Positions 7,415-16,569 of a DNA stretch of 64,000 nucleotides are shown piece by piece (the first letter of the stretch is position 1; each line of letters begins with the position of its first letter). Both the position numbers and the translations under genes were made by a program. The notes beneath the pieces were generated by a model. The model made no database searches and had not been told where the DNA came from. It saw only the letters and a program-made list of their open reading frames with translations. The stretch covers positions 2,046,001-2,110,000 of the forward strand of contig CP121450.1 of NCBI GenBank assembly GCA_029689965.1. Direction: 5' to 3'. This DNA is from Curtobacterium flaccumfaciens (GTDB lineage: Bacteria; Actinomycetota; Actinomycetes; Actinomycetales; Microbacteriaceae).

Positions 7415-8878
7415 TCAGACGTCCCGGTGCTCGTGCTGGTGCTCGTGCGGACGCTGCACCTGCGTCGGCTCGGTGACGAGCCCCGTCGGCGCCTTCTCGG
7501 CCTGCTTGCGGCCGTGCGTGAACCACGTGACGATCCAGAGCAGGATGCCGAGCGCCAGCAGGGCACCCGCGATCTGGTACTGCTGCGGGTCGCGCCCGGA
7601 CGAGAACGGCAGCACGAGCCACAGGCAGGTCACGACCCCGATGATCGGCACGACCACCCCGGCGCGGAAGTGCCGGTGCTCGACCCGGTCGCGCCGCAGG
7701 ACGAGCACCGCGGCGTTCACGACCGCGAACACCGACAGCAGCAGGAGCGAGGTCGTGCCGCCGAGGACGACGACGATGGGGACTCCGGGTCGAGCGACAC
7801 CCAGCCGATCAGGGCGAGCGAGATGAGCGTCGTGAAGACGATCGACGTGGACGGCGTCCGACGGGTGGGGGAAACCCGCGACAGGAACCCCGGCAGCACG
7901 CCCTGCTTGCTCATGCCGTACAGCAGTCGTGACGCCATCATCATGTTGATCAGGGCCGTGTTCGCGACGGCGAACATCGAGATGAACGGCAGCAGGTCGG
8001 CGATCGGGAAGTCCGGCGCGGCGGTCTGCACGACCGTGACCAGCGGCGTCTCGTTGCCGGCCAGCTCGCCGATCGGCACGACGGCGACGGCGCAGATCGA
8101 CACGAGCACGTAGATCAGCGCGGTGATGCCGAGCCCGGTGAGCATGACCTTCGGGAAGATGCGCGACGGGTCCTTCGTCTCCTCCGCCATGTTCACCGAG
8201 TCCTCGAAGCCGACCATCGCGAAGAACGCCAGCGACGTGGCGGTCGAGACGGAGAGCAGGAGCGTCTTGTCCTCCGGTGTCTCGAACATCACGACGCGGG
8301 AGAAGTCCGCGTCGCCGCCCGCGATCGCCCAGAAGCCGATGAGGATCACCATGACGAGACCGGACAGCTCGACCAGGGTGAGCACGACGTTCGTCTTCAC
8401 ACTCTCGCTGACACCCCGGAAGTTGATCGCCATCACAGCGAGCATGAAGCCCATCGCGATCAGCATCACGACGGCGTTCGGCAACTCGAGGCCGAAGCCG
8501 GCGCCCAGGTTCGCCGCGAAGGCGCGGGACGCGGTCGACGCCGACGTGATGCCCGAGCACATGACGATGAAGGTGACGATGAACGTCACGAAGTGGATGC
8601 CGAACGCCTTGTGGACGTAGAGCGCCGCCCCGGCCGTCTGCGGGTACTTCGTGACGAGCTCGAGGTACGAGAACGCCGTCAGCAGCGCCACGGCGAACGC
8701 GATGAGGAAGGGGAGCCACGCTGCTCCGCCGACCTCGGCCGCGACCTGACCCGTGAGGGCGTAGACGCCGGTGCCGAGGATGTCCCCGACGATGAACAGC
8801 AGCAGGAAGCTTGGGACCGATGACCCGCCGGAGCTCGGTCTGCTCCTGCGGCGGGTGCTCTGTGTTGGTGGTGGCCAT
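7415..8878 (-). CDS. APC-family amino acid permease with His-rich tail
   Basis: This transporter of about 487 residues has 12 hydrophobic segments. Helix 1 carries FIVGDILGTGVYALTG, the middle has FFAMVGFEDSVNMAEE, and helix 8 contains the sequence NMMMASRLLYGMSKQG. These place it in the APC superfamily, distinct from the permease at 3270. The C-terminus ends in HEHQHEHRDV, a possible metal-binding tail. Two compensating frame breaks (near 8815 and 7785) put the middle in another frame while both ends share one. That is what two independent single-base errors would give. The gene is divergent from the acidic protein at 9011. Confidence 0.85.
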   Translation of the reverse strand: MATTNTEHPPQEQTELRRVIGPKLPAAVHRRGHPRHRRLRPHGSGRGRGRRSSVAPLPHRVRRGAADGVLVPRARHEVPADGRGGALRPQGVRHPLRDVHRHLHRHVLGHHVGVDRVPRLRGEPGRRLRPRVAERRRDADRDGLHARCDGDQLPGCQRECEDERRAHPGRAVRSRHGDPHRLLGDRGRRRGLLPRRDVRDTGGQDAPALRLDRHVAGVLRDGRLRGLGEHGGGDEGPVAHLPEGHAHRARHHRADLRARVDLRRRRRADRRAGRQRDAAGHGRADRRAGLPDRRPAAVHLDVRRREHGPDQHDDGVTTAVRHEQAGRAAGVPVAGFPHPSDAVHVDRLHDAHLARPDRLGVARPGVPIVVVLGGTTSLLLLSVFAVVNAAVLVLRRDRVEHRHFRAGVVVPIIGVVTCLWLVLPFSSGRDPQQYQIAGALLALGILLWIVTWFTHGRKQAEKAPTGLVTEPTQVQRPHEHQHEHRDV

Positions 8879-9010
8879 GCGTCAGCCTCTTCCGGGGACA
8901 CCATCCTGTCCGGCTTCACAGGAACCTCCCCGCTGATCGCAACACGCTCGTGTCCTGCCGACACGCGCACCCCCGGACGCGCTCGAGGGACGACCGCTAC
9001 GCTCCGAGCC

Positions 9011-9439
9011 ATGTACGACGAGTCGAACACGACCGAAGAGCCCGTCGAGTTCGCGGACTTCAACGCGAAGCTCCTCGTGCTCGACGTGCTCTGCTACGAC
9101 CTCGACGTCCTCGAGCCGTACGACGGCGAGGACGAGGACGAGAGCGACGAGGACCTCGACGTCGAGGGGCAGGACGACCGCGCCCGCGAGTACTACGACG
9201 ACCTCGAACTGCTGCCGTCGCACCTGTCGCTCGTGACGGAGCTCACCGTGGACTCCGACCTCGAGGTCCTGCAGGACGTGCACCCCGGCTGGGACGGGGC
9301 CGACGACCGCTACGACCCGCAGAACTGGGACGACGTCCTCGACCTGCCGGCGCTGACGATCGTGTACGCCGCAGCGCCGCTGCCCGCGCACGTCGTGGAA
9401 CGCCTCGCCGCGAAGGGCGTCGAGGTGCACTCCGCCTGA
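9011..9439 (+). CDS. Small highly acidic protein (DUF6892-like?)
   Basis: This 142-residue soluble protein starts with a domain-like segment (EFADFNAKLLVLDVLCYDLDV). A run of Asp and Glu (about residues 38-55) follows. The second half contains PGWDGADDRYD and LPALTIVYAA. The pairing of FADFN near the start with PGWDGxDDR resembles the DUF6892 group as I remember it, which I could not check. Its function is unknown. The frame is intact, and the gene ends 16 bases before the convergent UDG gene. Confidence 0.65.
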   Translation: MYDESNTTEEPVEFADFNAKLLVLDVLCYDLDVLEPYDGEDEDESDEDLDVEGQDDRAREYYDDLELLPSHLSLVTELTVDSDLEVLQDVHPGWDGADDRYDPQNWDDVLDLPALTIVYAAAPLPAHVVERLAAKGVEVHSA

Positions 9440-9455
9440 CCCGCTGACGACGCTG

Positions 9456-10055
9456 CTAGCGGTCGAGCGCCAGCAGCTGCTCGGTGAACTGTGCGGCGCC
9501 GCCCTGCGCCGGATGCCGCACGGCGACGGCCTCGATGCCCGCCAGCGCCAGCGCGCCCTGGGCCTTCCGCCCCACCGCCACCACCCGGACGGCGGACGCA
9601 CCGCCCAGGGCCTCGAGCAGCGCGAGCGCGACGGGTGCTCCGTCCCGCACCTCGGCCGGCCGCGGCGTCCGGTTCGTCAGCCGGTCGGGCGCTGCGAACG
9701 GGTGGTGCGGGAAGATCGCCCACGTCAATGGGAGCGCACCCCGCCAGGACGCCAGCGCCGCCTGCACCACGCGCGAGGACGCCTCCCACGCCGCGGTCGG
9801 CCGGGGCGGCACGAGGTACTCCGGCCCGAGTTCGCGCATGCTCGTGAACGGCACGCCCGTGTTCGTCATGCCGCGCCAACCGGGGGCCTCGGCGACGAGC
9901 AACGTGTCGGCGCCCGGTCCGATGCGCGAGAGGTAGCGGTCGAGGTTGGTCCGCCGCAGCCGCCCCGCGTCGGACGAGACGTCGTAGAGCGCCTCGGCGT
10001 CGTCCGCGACCGGCACGGCGTCCAGCGCCGCCCAGAACCCGTCGAACGAGGTCAT
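9456..10055 (-). CDS. Uracil-DNA-glycosylase superfamily protein
   Basis: This 199-residue protein carries the UDG-superfamily motif 1 as LVAEAPGWRGMTNTGVPFTS (53-72) and a C-terminal HPAQGG in place of the usual HPS motif. The enzyme would excise uracil or another damaged base and begin base-excision repair. The motif-1 residues that activate water differ between UDG families and here are Glu56 and Pro58, so substrate range is uncertain. The start at 10055 overlaps the stop of a possible small upstream frame by four bases. The frame is intact. Confidence 0.8.
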   Translation of the reverse strand: MTSFDGFWAALDAVPVADDAEALYDVSSDAGRLRRTNLDRYLSRIGPGADTLLVAEAPGWRGMTNTGVPFTSMRELGPEYLVPPRPTAAWEASSRVVQAALASWRGALPLTWAIFPHHPFAAPDRLTNRTPRPAEVRDGAPVALALLEALGGASAVRVVAVGRKAQGALALAGIEAVAVRHPAQGGAAQFTEQLLALDR

Positions 10056-10234
10056 CGCCCCCTCGCACCGTGCGAGTACGCCGAGGTGGCGTGACCAGTG
10101 TGCGAGGTGCCGCCCAGCGTGCGAGGAGCGCGGCCTCCCACCGTGCGCGAAACCTCGCACACTGCGCCCACCTCGCGCACCTCGCCCACCTCGCCCACGT
10201 CGCCCATCTCGTCCACCTTGCACGTGTCGGTCAC
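10052..10234 (-). CDS. Possible 60-residue linker ORF between GT4 and UDG genes
   Basis: A GTG at 10234 overlaps the glycosyltransferase stop (GTGA). The frame ends in a TGA that overlaps the UDG start (ATGA), so the three would be perfectly coupled. The product would begin MTDTCKVDEMGDVGEVGEV, made by an in-frame 9-base repeat. Against it, the second half consists of GTGCGAG-type repeat DNA that also occurs in a clearly noncoding place near 55.5 kb. Composition is poor for a real protein. I list it with low confidence. Confidence 0.3.
   Translation of the reverse strand: MTDTCKVDEMGDVGEVGEVREVGAVCEVSRTVGGRAPRTLGGTSHTGHATSAYSHGARGR
10169..10222. repeat. Six degenerate copies of a 9-base tandem repeat
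   Basis: The unit CACCTCGCC is repeated from 10169 to 10222, drifting to CACGTCGCC, CATCTCGTC and CACCTTGCA at the right end. The period is a multiple of three and it lies in the possible small ORF. Confidence 0.85.
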
Positions 10235-11432
10235 GAGCGGCCGAGCACCCGGCGGTAGACGTCCTCGAGTCCGGCCGCGGAGCGCTCCCAGCTCAGGCGT
10301 TCCGCGTGCTCGCGGCCCGCGGCGGCCAGCGACGCCGCGTAGGACGCGTCGGTCAGGATCCGCTCGATCTCGGCCGCCCAGACGGCCGGGTCGCGGGATT
10401 CCAGCACCGCCCCGGTCTCACCGTGGACGACGGCTTCCCGCAGGCCACCGGCAGCGGCGGCCACCACGGGCACCCCGGAGGCGGAGCCCTCGAGTGCCAC
10501 GAGTCCGTACGTCTCGGAGTGGGACGGCACGAGCACGGCCGCCGCGCCGCGGAACAGGAAGGCCAGGTCGGCCCGGGACTGCGGACCGACGAAGGTCACG
10601 CGGTCGGCGATGCCGTGCGCGGCGGCGAGCCGGCGCAGTTCGTCCACGTAGTCGCCCGCCTCGCTCGAGGCGTCTCCCGCGATGACGAGGGTGGGGCGTG
10701 CCTCCTGGCCGATGCCGGCGATCGCCTCGATCGCCAGGTCCAGGCCCTTGAGCGGCTGCACGCGTGCCGCGGCGACCACGTACGGGACGGCGGCGCGGCG
10801 GGACCCGGCCGTGGCGGGGCGGAAGACGGAGCCGTCGACGCCCGGCAGGACGATCCAGATGCGGGCGTCGTCGCCGCCGAGTCGCGTGCGCACGGTCGAG
10901 GCCTCGGCCTCGGAGACGACCACGACCGCGTCGGACTCCCGGGCGAGGAGCCGTTCGCCGGCCATCCGTCCGGCGGACTCGGGCCGCTCGCCCTCCGACA
11001 GCGGGGCGTCGGTGTCGGCGGCGATCGAGTGGAAGGACTGCACGTGCGGGATGCCCCGCTCGCGGGCGACGGGCAGCGCTGCGGCACCGGAGAACCAGTG
11101 GTGCGAGTGCAGGACGTCGAACGGGCCGAGGTGCTCCAGTTCGTGCCGGAACGGTTCGATGAACGCGTCGTGCTCGCCCTTCGGCACCGGCTCGGCGGGC
11201 CCCGCGGACAGGAACCGCAGGCAGACGCCCGGGACGAGCGACACCGAGTCCGGCTGCGACGGAGCCGAACGGCGCGTGACGATGTCGACGTGGTGGCCCC
11301 GGTCCGCGAGCGCCTCGGCCTGGTGGCGGACGACGACGTTCATACCGCCGACCTCGCCGGAGCCCGGTTCGTCGCCGGGGAGGTGTGCAGCGACACCAAC
11401 CCGATGCGCAGGGGTTCGGTGGTGGTGCTCAC
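10231..11432 (-). CDS. GT4 family glycosyltransferase (MshA-like N-terminus)
   Basis: This retaining glycosyltransferase of two Rossmann-like domains has about 400 residues. Using GTG 11432, the protein begins MSTTTEPLRIGLVSLHTSP. One base added near 11377 joins this to GSGEVGGMNVVVRHQAEAL, the N-terminal signature shared by MshA and sucrose-phosphate-synthase types. The C-terminal domain has the nucleotide-sugar site with PSHSETYGLVALEGSASGVP (the E-x7-E motif). MshA makes the first step of mycothiol in actinobacteria. Although the N-terminus fits, the acceptor region is not diagnostic, so I leave the substrate open. Confidence 0.8.
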
Positions 11433-11533
11433 CGGCCCAGCCTATCCGCGGGTTCGCGGCCGGGACGGGCGTGGGCGTCACCACGACGTGCGGACACGGT
11501 CGCGTGGCGCAGCGGCCGTGTAGGTTCCGCACC

Positions 11534-12553
11534 ATGGCGAGCGAAGCGACGACGCTGACCGTGCCCGGGCCGGACGGCGACCGGGAGGTCCGGATCAGCA
11601 GCCCGTCACGCGTGCTCTGGCCGGAGCCCGGCATCACGAAGCTCGACCTCGCGGAGTACCTCGTGGCCGTCGGCGACGCGTTCGTGCGGGCGAACGGGGA
11701 CCGTCCGGTCTCGCTGCAACGCTTCCCCGATGGGATCGACGGCGAGCAGTTCTTCTCGAAGAACCCGCCGAAGGGTGCGCCCGACTACGTCCGTTCCGTC
11801 GTCGTCACGTACCCGAGCGCGCGGTCGCACCCGCAGCTGGTCATCGACGAGCCGGCCGTCGCGGTGTGGGCGGCGCAGATGAACACGGTGGTGTTCCACC
11901 CGTGGGCCTCTCGCGCTGAGGACTCCGACCACCCGACCAGCTCCGCATCGACCTCGACCCGCAACCCGGCACCGGCTTCCGCGACACCGTGCCGATCGCC
12001 CGCGAGCTGCGGACGGTGCTCGACGAGGTCGGGCTGACGGCGTGGATCAAGACGAGCGGCAACCGGGGCCTGCACGTGTTCGCGCCGATCCGGCCGGAGC
12101 ACGAGTTCCTCGACGTGCGGCACGCGGTGATCGCGGCTGCGCGCGAAGCTGGAACGGCGCATGCCGGACCGGGTGACGACCGCGTGGTGGAAGGAGGAGC
12201 GCGGGCAGCGGGTGTTCGTCGACTTCAACCAGGCGAACCGGGACCGGACGATGGCAGGGGCCTACAGTCCGCGTGCCCTGGCGCACGCCGCGGTGTCGAC
12301 GCCGATCAGGTGGGACGAGCTCGACGGGGTCGACCCGGTGTCGTTCACGGTCCGGACGGTCCCGGATCGGCTGCGGACCACCGGCGACCCGTGGGAGGGG
12401 ATGCACGACGAGCACGCGAGCATCGCCCCCTTGCTCGAGTGGTGGGAGCGTGACCTGGAGCGCGGTGAGGGCGAACTGCCGTTCCCGCCGGACTTCCCGA
12501 AGATGCCCGGGGAGCCCCCGCGCGTGCAGCCCTCACGCGCCAAGAAGCACTGA
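11534..12553 (+). CDS. LigD-type NHEJ polymerase/primase (PolDom)
   Basis: This is a stand-alone polymerase domain of the archaeo-eukaryotic primase fold that fills ends during bacterial non-homologous end joining. Landmarks are LQRFPDGIDGEQFFSKN, MNTVVFHPW, the catalytic LRIDLDPQPG (DxD), IKTSGNRGLHVF and RVFVDFNQANRDRT. The family is normally about 300-340 residues, which fits. Two frame breaks (near 11935 and 12153) interrupt it, and conserved sequence resumes directly in the next frame each time. A LigC-like ligase lies 0.3 kb downstream in convergent orientation. No Ku gene is visible here. Confidence 0.9.
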
Positions 12554-12593
12554 CGCGCCAAGAAGCACCGAGGGGTCGGGAAGCACCGAGGGC

Positions 12594-12776
12594 TCAGGCG
12601 GCGCTGGTGTCCTCGCGGACAAGCTTCGGCTCGACGACGCGCGTGGTCTGCGTCGGGATGGTGATGCTCGCCGAGCGCAGACGCGTGAGCCGGGTCCAGG
12701 TCCCGCGGTGCGCGTCGCTGATGCCGTCGATGATCATGTCCCGCTCCCGTCGCTCGTCAGCGGCCGTTGGCCGCAT
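12594..12776 (-). CDS. Small protein of unknown function downstream of an A+T-rich box
   Basis: This open frame of 60 residues begins MRPTAADERRERDMIID. It is basic and Thr-rich with no membrane segment. The start lies directly behind an unusually A+T-rich element (12777-12801), which argues for a real, regulated transcript. I recognise no family. A shorter version from the internal Met (MIIDGISDAHRG) is possible. Confidence 0.45.
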   Translation of the reverse strand: MRPTAADERRERDMIIDGISDAHRGTWTRLTRLRSASITIPTQTTRVVEPKLVREDTSAA

Positions 12777-12801
12777 CACTAAACTACTAGTCAAACTAAC
12801 T
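12777..12801 (-). promoter_or_regulatory. A+T-rich element with repeated TAGTTT boxes
   Basis: On the minus strand the element reads AGTTTGACTAGTAGTTTAG, with two TAGTTT boxes 12 bases apart around the palindrome ACTAGT. It stands out from the G+C-rich surroundings and abuts the start of the small gene. It could be a promoter (TTGACT as a -35) or a MarR-type operator. Confidence 0.5.
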
Positions 12802-12818
12802 ACTTCCAGCGCCGCGCG

Positions 12819-13868
12819 TCAATCGGACAGGAGCACGCCCCGCAGGTCGTACGCCGCCGGGACCTCGAGCTGCTCGAAACCGCACGACCGCGCCTCGCGG
12901 TCCGGCCGCCACCGTTCGAACTGGACCGTGTGCCGGAACCGGTCGCCCTCCATCTGGTCGTACCGCACTTCGAGCACGCGCGACGGATCCAGCCGGACGA
13001 ACGACGTGTCCCGACCCGACGAGAACCGCGACCGTTCCCCTTCGCCGGTGACGTGCCTCCCGTCCGCGTCCCGGAGGGCCACCCGGTCGAGCTCGTCCAC
13101 CAGCTCGACCCGTCGTCTGTCGGAGAAGGCGGAGACGCCGCCGACCTGACGGAGCTCGCCGTCCTCGCCGTACAAACCGACGAGCAGGGATCCGACTCCG
13201 GTGCCGCTCTTGTGCACGCGGTAGCCGATCGCGACGACGTCGGCCGTCCGATGGTGTTTCACCTTCAGCATCGAGCGCTTGTTCGGCTCGTACGGCTTCG
13301 CCCGGGGTTTCGCGACGATGCCGTCGAGACCTGCTCCCTCGAAGGTGGTGAGCCAGTCGCGGGCGAGGTCGACGTCGAGGGTGGTGCGGGTGACGAAGAG
13401 CGGGTCGGCGAGGTCGGACGCCAGCTCCTCGAGTCGTGCGCGCCGCTCGTCGAACGGCTGGTCGAGCAACTCGGTCCCGTCGGCGGCGAGCAGGTCGAAC
13501 GCGACGAACTGCGCGGGGGTCTCCTCGCTAAGCTTCGCGATCCGGGACGCCGCCGGGTGGATCCGTTGCGACAGTGCGTCCCAGTCGAGTCGTTCCGCCC
13601 CGGGCTCACCCGAGCGCAGGACGACCTCGCCGTCGAGGACGACCGGGTGGTCGCGGCCCGCGAACTGCGCGCGGAATGCCGCGACGAGCTCCGGGAAGTA
13701 ACGGGTGAGCGGCTTCGCGCCGCGGCTGCCGATCTCGATGTCGTCGCCGTCGATCGTCACGATCCCGCGGAAGCCGTCCCACTTCGGCTCGTACCGGAGG
13801 CCACCACGCACGCTGTCCGGTTCGGGGACGGTGGCGACGGCCTTGGCGAGCATCGGTGCGATCTCCAT
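12819..13868 (-). CDS. ligC: ATP-dependent DNA ligase, LigC/LigD-ligase type
   Basis: This 349-residue enzyme has the adenylation domain followed by an OB fold. The nucleotidyl-transfer motif I is EPKWDGFRG with the AMP-linked Lys29. Other motifs are DGEVV (motif III region), FVAFDLLA, GLDGIVAKP (motif IV) and MLKVKHHRTADVV (motif V). Length and order fit the stand-alone LigC of actinobacteria, which joins ends in an NHEJ or repair pathway. With the LigD-like polymerase on the other strand it forms a split NHEJ toolkit. The frame is intact. A LigD-ligase name would be equally fair. Confidence 0.9.
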   Translation of the reverse strand: MEIAPMLAKAVATVPEPDSVRGGLRYEPKWDGFRGIVTIDGDDIEIGSRGAKPLTRYFPELVAAFRAQFAGRDHPVVLDGEVVLRSGEPGAERLDWDALSQRIHPAASRIAKLSEETPAQFVAFDLLAADGTELLDQPFDERRARLEELASDLADPLFVTRTTLDVDLARDWLTTFEGAGLDGIVAKPRAKPYEPNKRSMLKVKHHRTADVVAIGYRVHKSGTGVGSLLVGLYGEDGELRQVGGVSAFSDRRRVELVDELDRVALRDADGRHVTGEGERSRFSSGRDTSFVRLDPSRVLEVRYDQMEGDRFRHTVQFERWRPDREARSCGFEQLEVPAAYDLRGVLLSD

Positions 13869-13949
13869 ACGGCCTGTCTACTCGCGCCGTCGCGCTCGTC
13901 TGCCCGGTCTCGGAAGTGCCCCTTGCCGATCGGCTCGAGACGTCGGATA

Positions 13950-13969
13950 CTGGTAAACCGATTTACCAG
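13950..13969 (+). promoter_or_regulatory. LacI-family operator overlapping the ribosome binding site
   Basis: CTGGTAAACCGATTTACCAG has perfect 8-base half sites (CTGGTAAA/TTTACCAG) around a central CG, the classic LacI-family operator form. Its last bases are shared with the AGGAGG Shine-Dalgarno of the gene starting at 13981. The regulator gene lies at the end of the same gene row, so autoregulation is likely. Confidence 0.9.
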
Positions 13970-13980
13970 GAGGATCGACG

Positions 13981-14942
13981 ATGATTCCGTCCCAACCCAC
14001 CAGCCTGCCCGGGAGCTACCGACCGCTCGGTTCCGTGCTCACGGCCGACGACTTCGACACCGGGATGAACGGGTGGCTCGACCTGCGCCCGAACTTCGTG
14101 GGCCCCGACTTCGCCGCGCACTCGCACGAGATCGACCTCGAGCACTGGGGGCCGGTCATGCTCAGCTCGGCTACCTTCGCGTTCTCGGGGACCCACGGTT
14201 CCGCATCCGGCACGTACTCGCTGAAGCTGACCTCGCGGAGTCCTGCCGCCCCGCCGGAGCAACCTCCGGCGAGCGGGTCGATGAGCCTCGCCATCAAGCG
14301 GCTCGCGGTCCCGCGCGACGCCGTCCGGATCCGCGTCGAGGCCGTCGTCGCGTACACCACCGAGCAGGACCGGCCCGGGCTCGGCGTCGACGCCATGCGG
14401 GCGTTCGGCATGTTCGTCGACCTGCAGGACGACGAGTGCCGGTACATGCCCGGTGTGCGCTACGTCAACACGGCCGGAGGTGAACCCGTCCGTCGGTGGC
14501 AGTACTTCGACCGGACGACGTCCACCGACGCCGAGTGGAGCTACGGGGTGGACGGCTGGCACCGGGCCGGCATCGACCCGCAGTGGTACGGCGAGCGGCG
14601 GCCCGACGGTTCCACCTCGGGCACGGCGTGGTTCGGCGATGGTGCGCAGGGCCTCATCTACAACGAGACGGACGACAAGGTCAACTGGATGCCCGTCGCA
14701 CTCGAGATCGACCTCCGGACCCGAACCTACGTGGCGTTCGAGGCGAACGGTCGCGCGTTCACGTTCCCCGCGGGAGCGGGTCCGACCCAGGCGTCCACCT
14801 ACCGGAACATCGACCGGTTGCTGAACCCCGTGTTCTTCGTCGAAGCCGACGGAGACCGCCGGGTCTCGCTGTTCGTCGACTCCGTCGTGGTGTCGTACAC
14901 GACCGGAGCTGACGAGCTCGAGCACGCCGGGGAGCCCGATGA
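13981..14942 (+). CDS. Beta-rich protein of unknown function, first gene of a LacI-controlled module
   Basis: About 320 residues without signal peptide or membrane segment. It opens with TADDFDTGMNGWLDL, like the first strand of many jelly-roll carbohydrate-binding or lyase folds, and is rich in Trp, Tyr and Phe: RRWQYFDR, SYGVDGWHRAG and NRIDRLL-type strands. I infer a cytoplasmic beta-sandwich acting on, or binding, a sugar-like substrate, and I do not recognise a named family. In the given sequence the frame does not stop here but runs on into the transporter. The next gene starts at ATG 14939, and a TGA at 14940-14942 would end this gene with an ATGA overlap if one base were missing upstream. 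The end is therefore inferred. Confidence 0.65.
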
Positions 14943-15268
14943 GAGCCTTCCACACCGTCGTGACGGATCTGCGCCAGCGTTTCACGGACACGATCGAGAC
15001 GTTCCCGACCGAGTGCGGCTGGGCCGACGAAGCCGTGTTCTTCGTCGCCGTCGAACAGGACACCGCCGCGAGGATCTCGCTCCGCGTCCAGATCAGCCCC
15101 GACGGCCTGCGCTGGCTCGACGAGGGCACCGTGCTCCACCTCGACGGCACGCCCGCCGGCTTCGCGCGCGTCCGCCACTTCGGCGGCTTCCTGCGGCTCG
15201 TCGGCACCATCGACGGTGTCGCGGGTCACGAAGCCGTCCTCACCGTCCGCGTCGCACTGAAGGGATGA
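14939..15268 (+). CDS. Small beta-rich protein of unknown function, second gene of the module
   Basis: This 109-residue protein begins MRAFHTVVTDLRQRF and alternates strands typical of a discoidin-like or tail-fibre-like beta-sandwich (RISLRVQISPDGLRWLDEG, VRHFGGFLRLVGTIDG). It has no signal peptide. It overlaps the previous gene's probable stop (ATGA) and its own TGA overlaps the transporter start (ATGA), so it is tightly coupled to both. The frame is intact. Function is unknown; a partner subunit of the first protein is the simplest reading. Confidence 0.7.
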   Translation: MRAFHTVVTDLRQRFTDTIETFPTECGWADEAVFFVAVEQDTAARISLRVQISPDGLRWLDEGTVLHLDGTPAGFARVRHFGGFLRLVGTIDGVAGHEAVLTVRVALKG

Positions 15269-16531
15269 CGCCCGTGCCCAAGACCATCACCCGAGCCACC
15301 ATCGCCTCCACTGTCGGGACCGCCCTCGAGTGGTACGACTTCACCCTGTACTCCACGGCTGCCGCGCTCGTGCTGCCCGCGGTGTTCTTCCCCTCCGGCA
15401 ACACCGCGAGCGGACTGCTGGCCTCGTTCGCGACCTTCGCCGTCGGGTTCGTCGCACGCCCCATCGGCGGTGTCATCATCGGCAACCTCGGCGACCGGTT
15501 CGGCCGTCGGGGGATGTTGTTCCTCACCCTGCTCCTGATGGCGGGCAGCTCGACCGCGATCGGACTGCTCCCGTCCTACGCTGCCGCCGGTGTCGTCGCG
15601 CCCCTGCTGCTGGTCGTGCTCCGGGTGGTCCAGGGATTCGGTGCCGGCGGCGAGTACGCCGGCGCGACACTCCTCGCCGCTGAGCACGCGGACACCGAGG
15701 TCCGTGGTCTCAACGCGAGCATCCCCGCCGTCGGGAACGCCGCCGGCTCGCTGCTTGCCACCGGCGTCTTCGCCCTCACCGCCGCGCTCACCGGCAGTGC
15801 GTTCACGGAGTGGGGCTGGCGCATCCCGTTCCTCATCAGCATCGCGGTCGGTGTCGCCGGGTTCATCATCCGGTTCTCGGTCGCCGAGAGCCCGGAGTTC
15901 ACCCGGTCCGAGGAACACGGTCCGACCCCCAGGGTGCCCATCCGGGAGCTGTTCCGCTCGGCGCGATCGCGGATCCCGTTCGCGATGCTCGCCAGCATCG
16001 GTCCGAACGTGGCGAGCTACCTGCCGAACGTGTACGCGCTGTCCTACCTGACGACCACCGTCGGCGCGCCGACCTGGGTCGGACTCACCGGCATCATCAT
16101 CGGCAACGCGTTGAAGTTCATCACGATCCCGACGGCGGGGCGGATCGCCGACCGGATCGGACGACGGCCGGTGTTCCTCGCCGGGGCGATCGGTACCGGG
16201 GTGCTCGCCTTCCCGTTCTTCTTCCTCCTCGACAGCGGGACCCCGATCCTGATCTGGCTCGCGATCGTGCTGGTCTTCACGCTGTGCAACGACGCGATGC
16301 TCGCAGCGCAGTCGGCGTTCATGTCGGAGCTGTTCGACGTCCGGCTGCGCTACACCGGTGTCACGTTCACGCGTGAGATCCCCGGCGCGGTGATCGGGGG
16401 CACGCTGCCGTTCGTCGCCGCCGCGTTGACCACCCTCGCCGGCGGGACGTGGCTCGTGTCGCTCTACACCCTGGTGCTCGCCGCCGCGGCGGCTGCGGGC
16501 ATGGCGCTCCTGCCCGAGACACTCCGGGTGA
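15265..16531 (+). CDS. MHS-type MFS transporter of the LacI-controlled module
   Basis: This transporter has 12 membrane segments. The N-terminal signature TALEWYDFTLYSTAAALV and GNLGDRFGRRGMLF mark the metabolite:proton symporter (MHS) branch that imports organic acids, osmolytes or shikimate-like compounds. ATG 15265 overlaps the preceding stop. The protein should end after LLPETLR. A TGA at 16529-16531 lies one frame away there. In the given sequence the frame instead reads on through LacI without a stop. I take that as an indel near 16525 and not a transporter-regulator fusion. Confidence 0.8.
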
Positions 16532-16569
16532 GTCAGGGACGCGGCGGGGCACCCTGGCAGAGTAGGACC

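Noticed and set aside
10231-11432. Firm naming as MshA of the mycothiol pathway
   Set aside because: The N-terminal GGMNV signature fits, but it is shared with sucrose-phosphate synthase types and no other msh gene is near.
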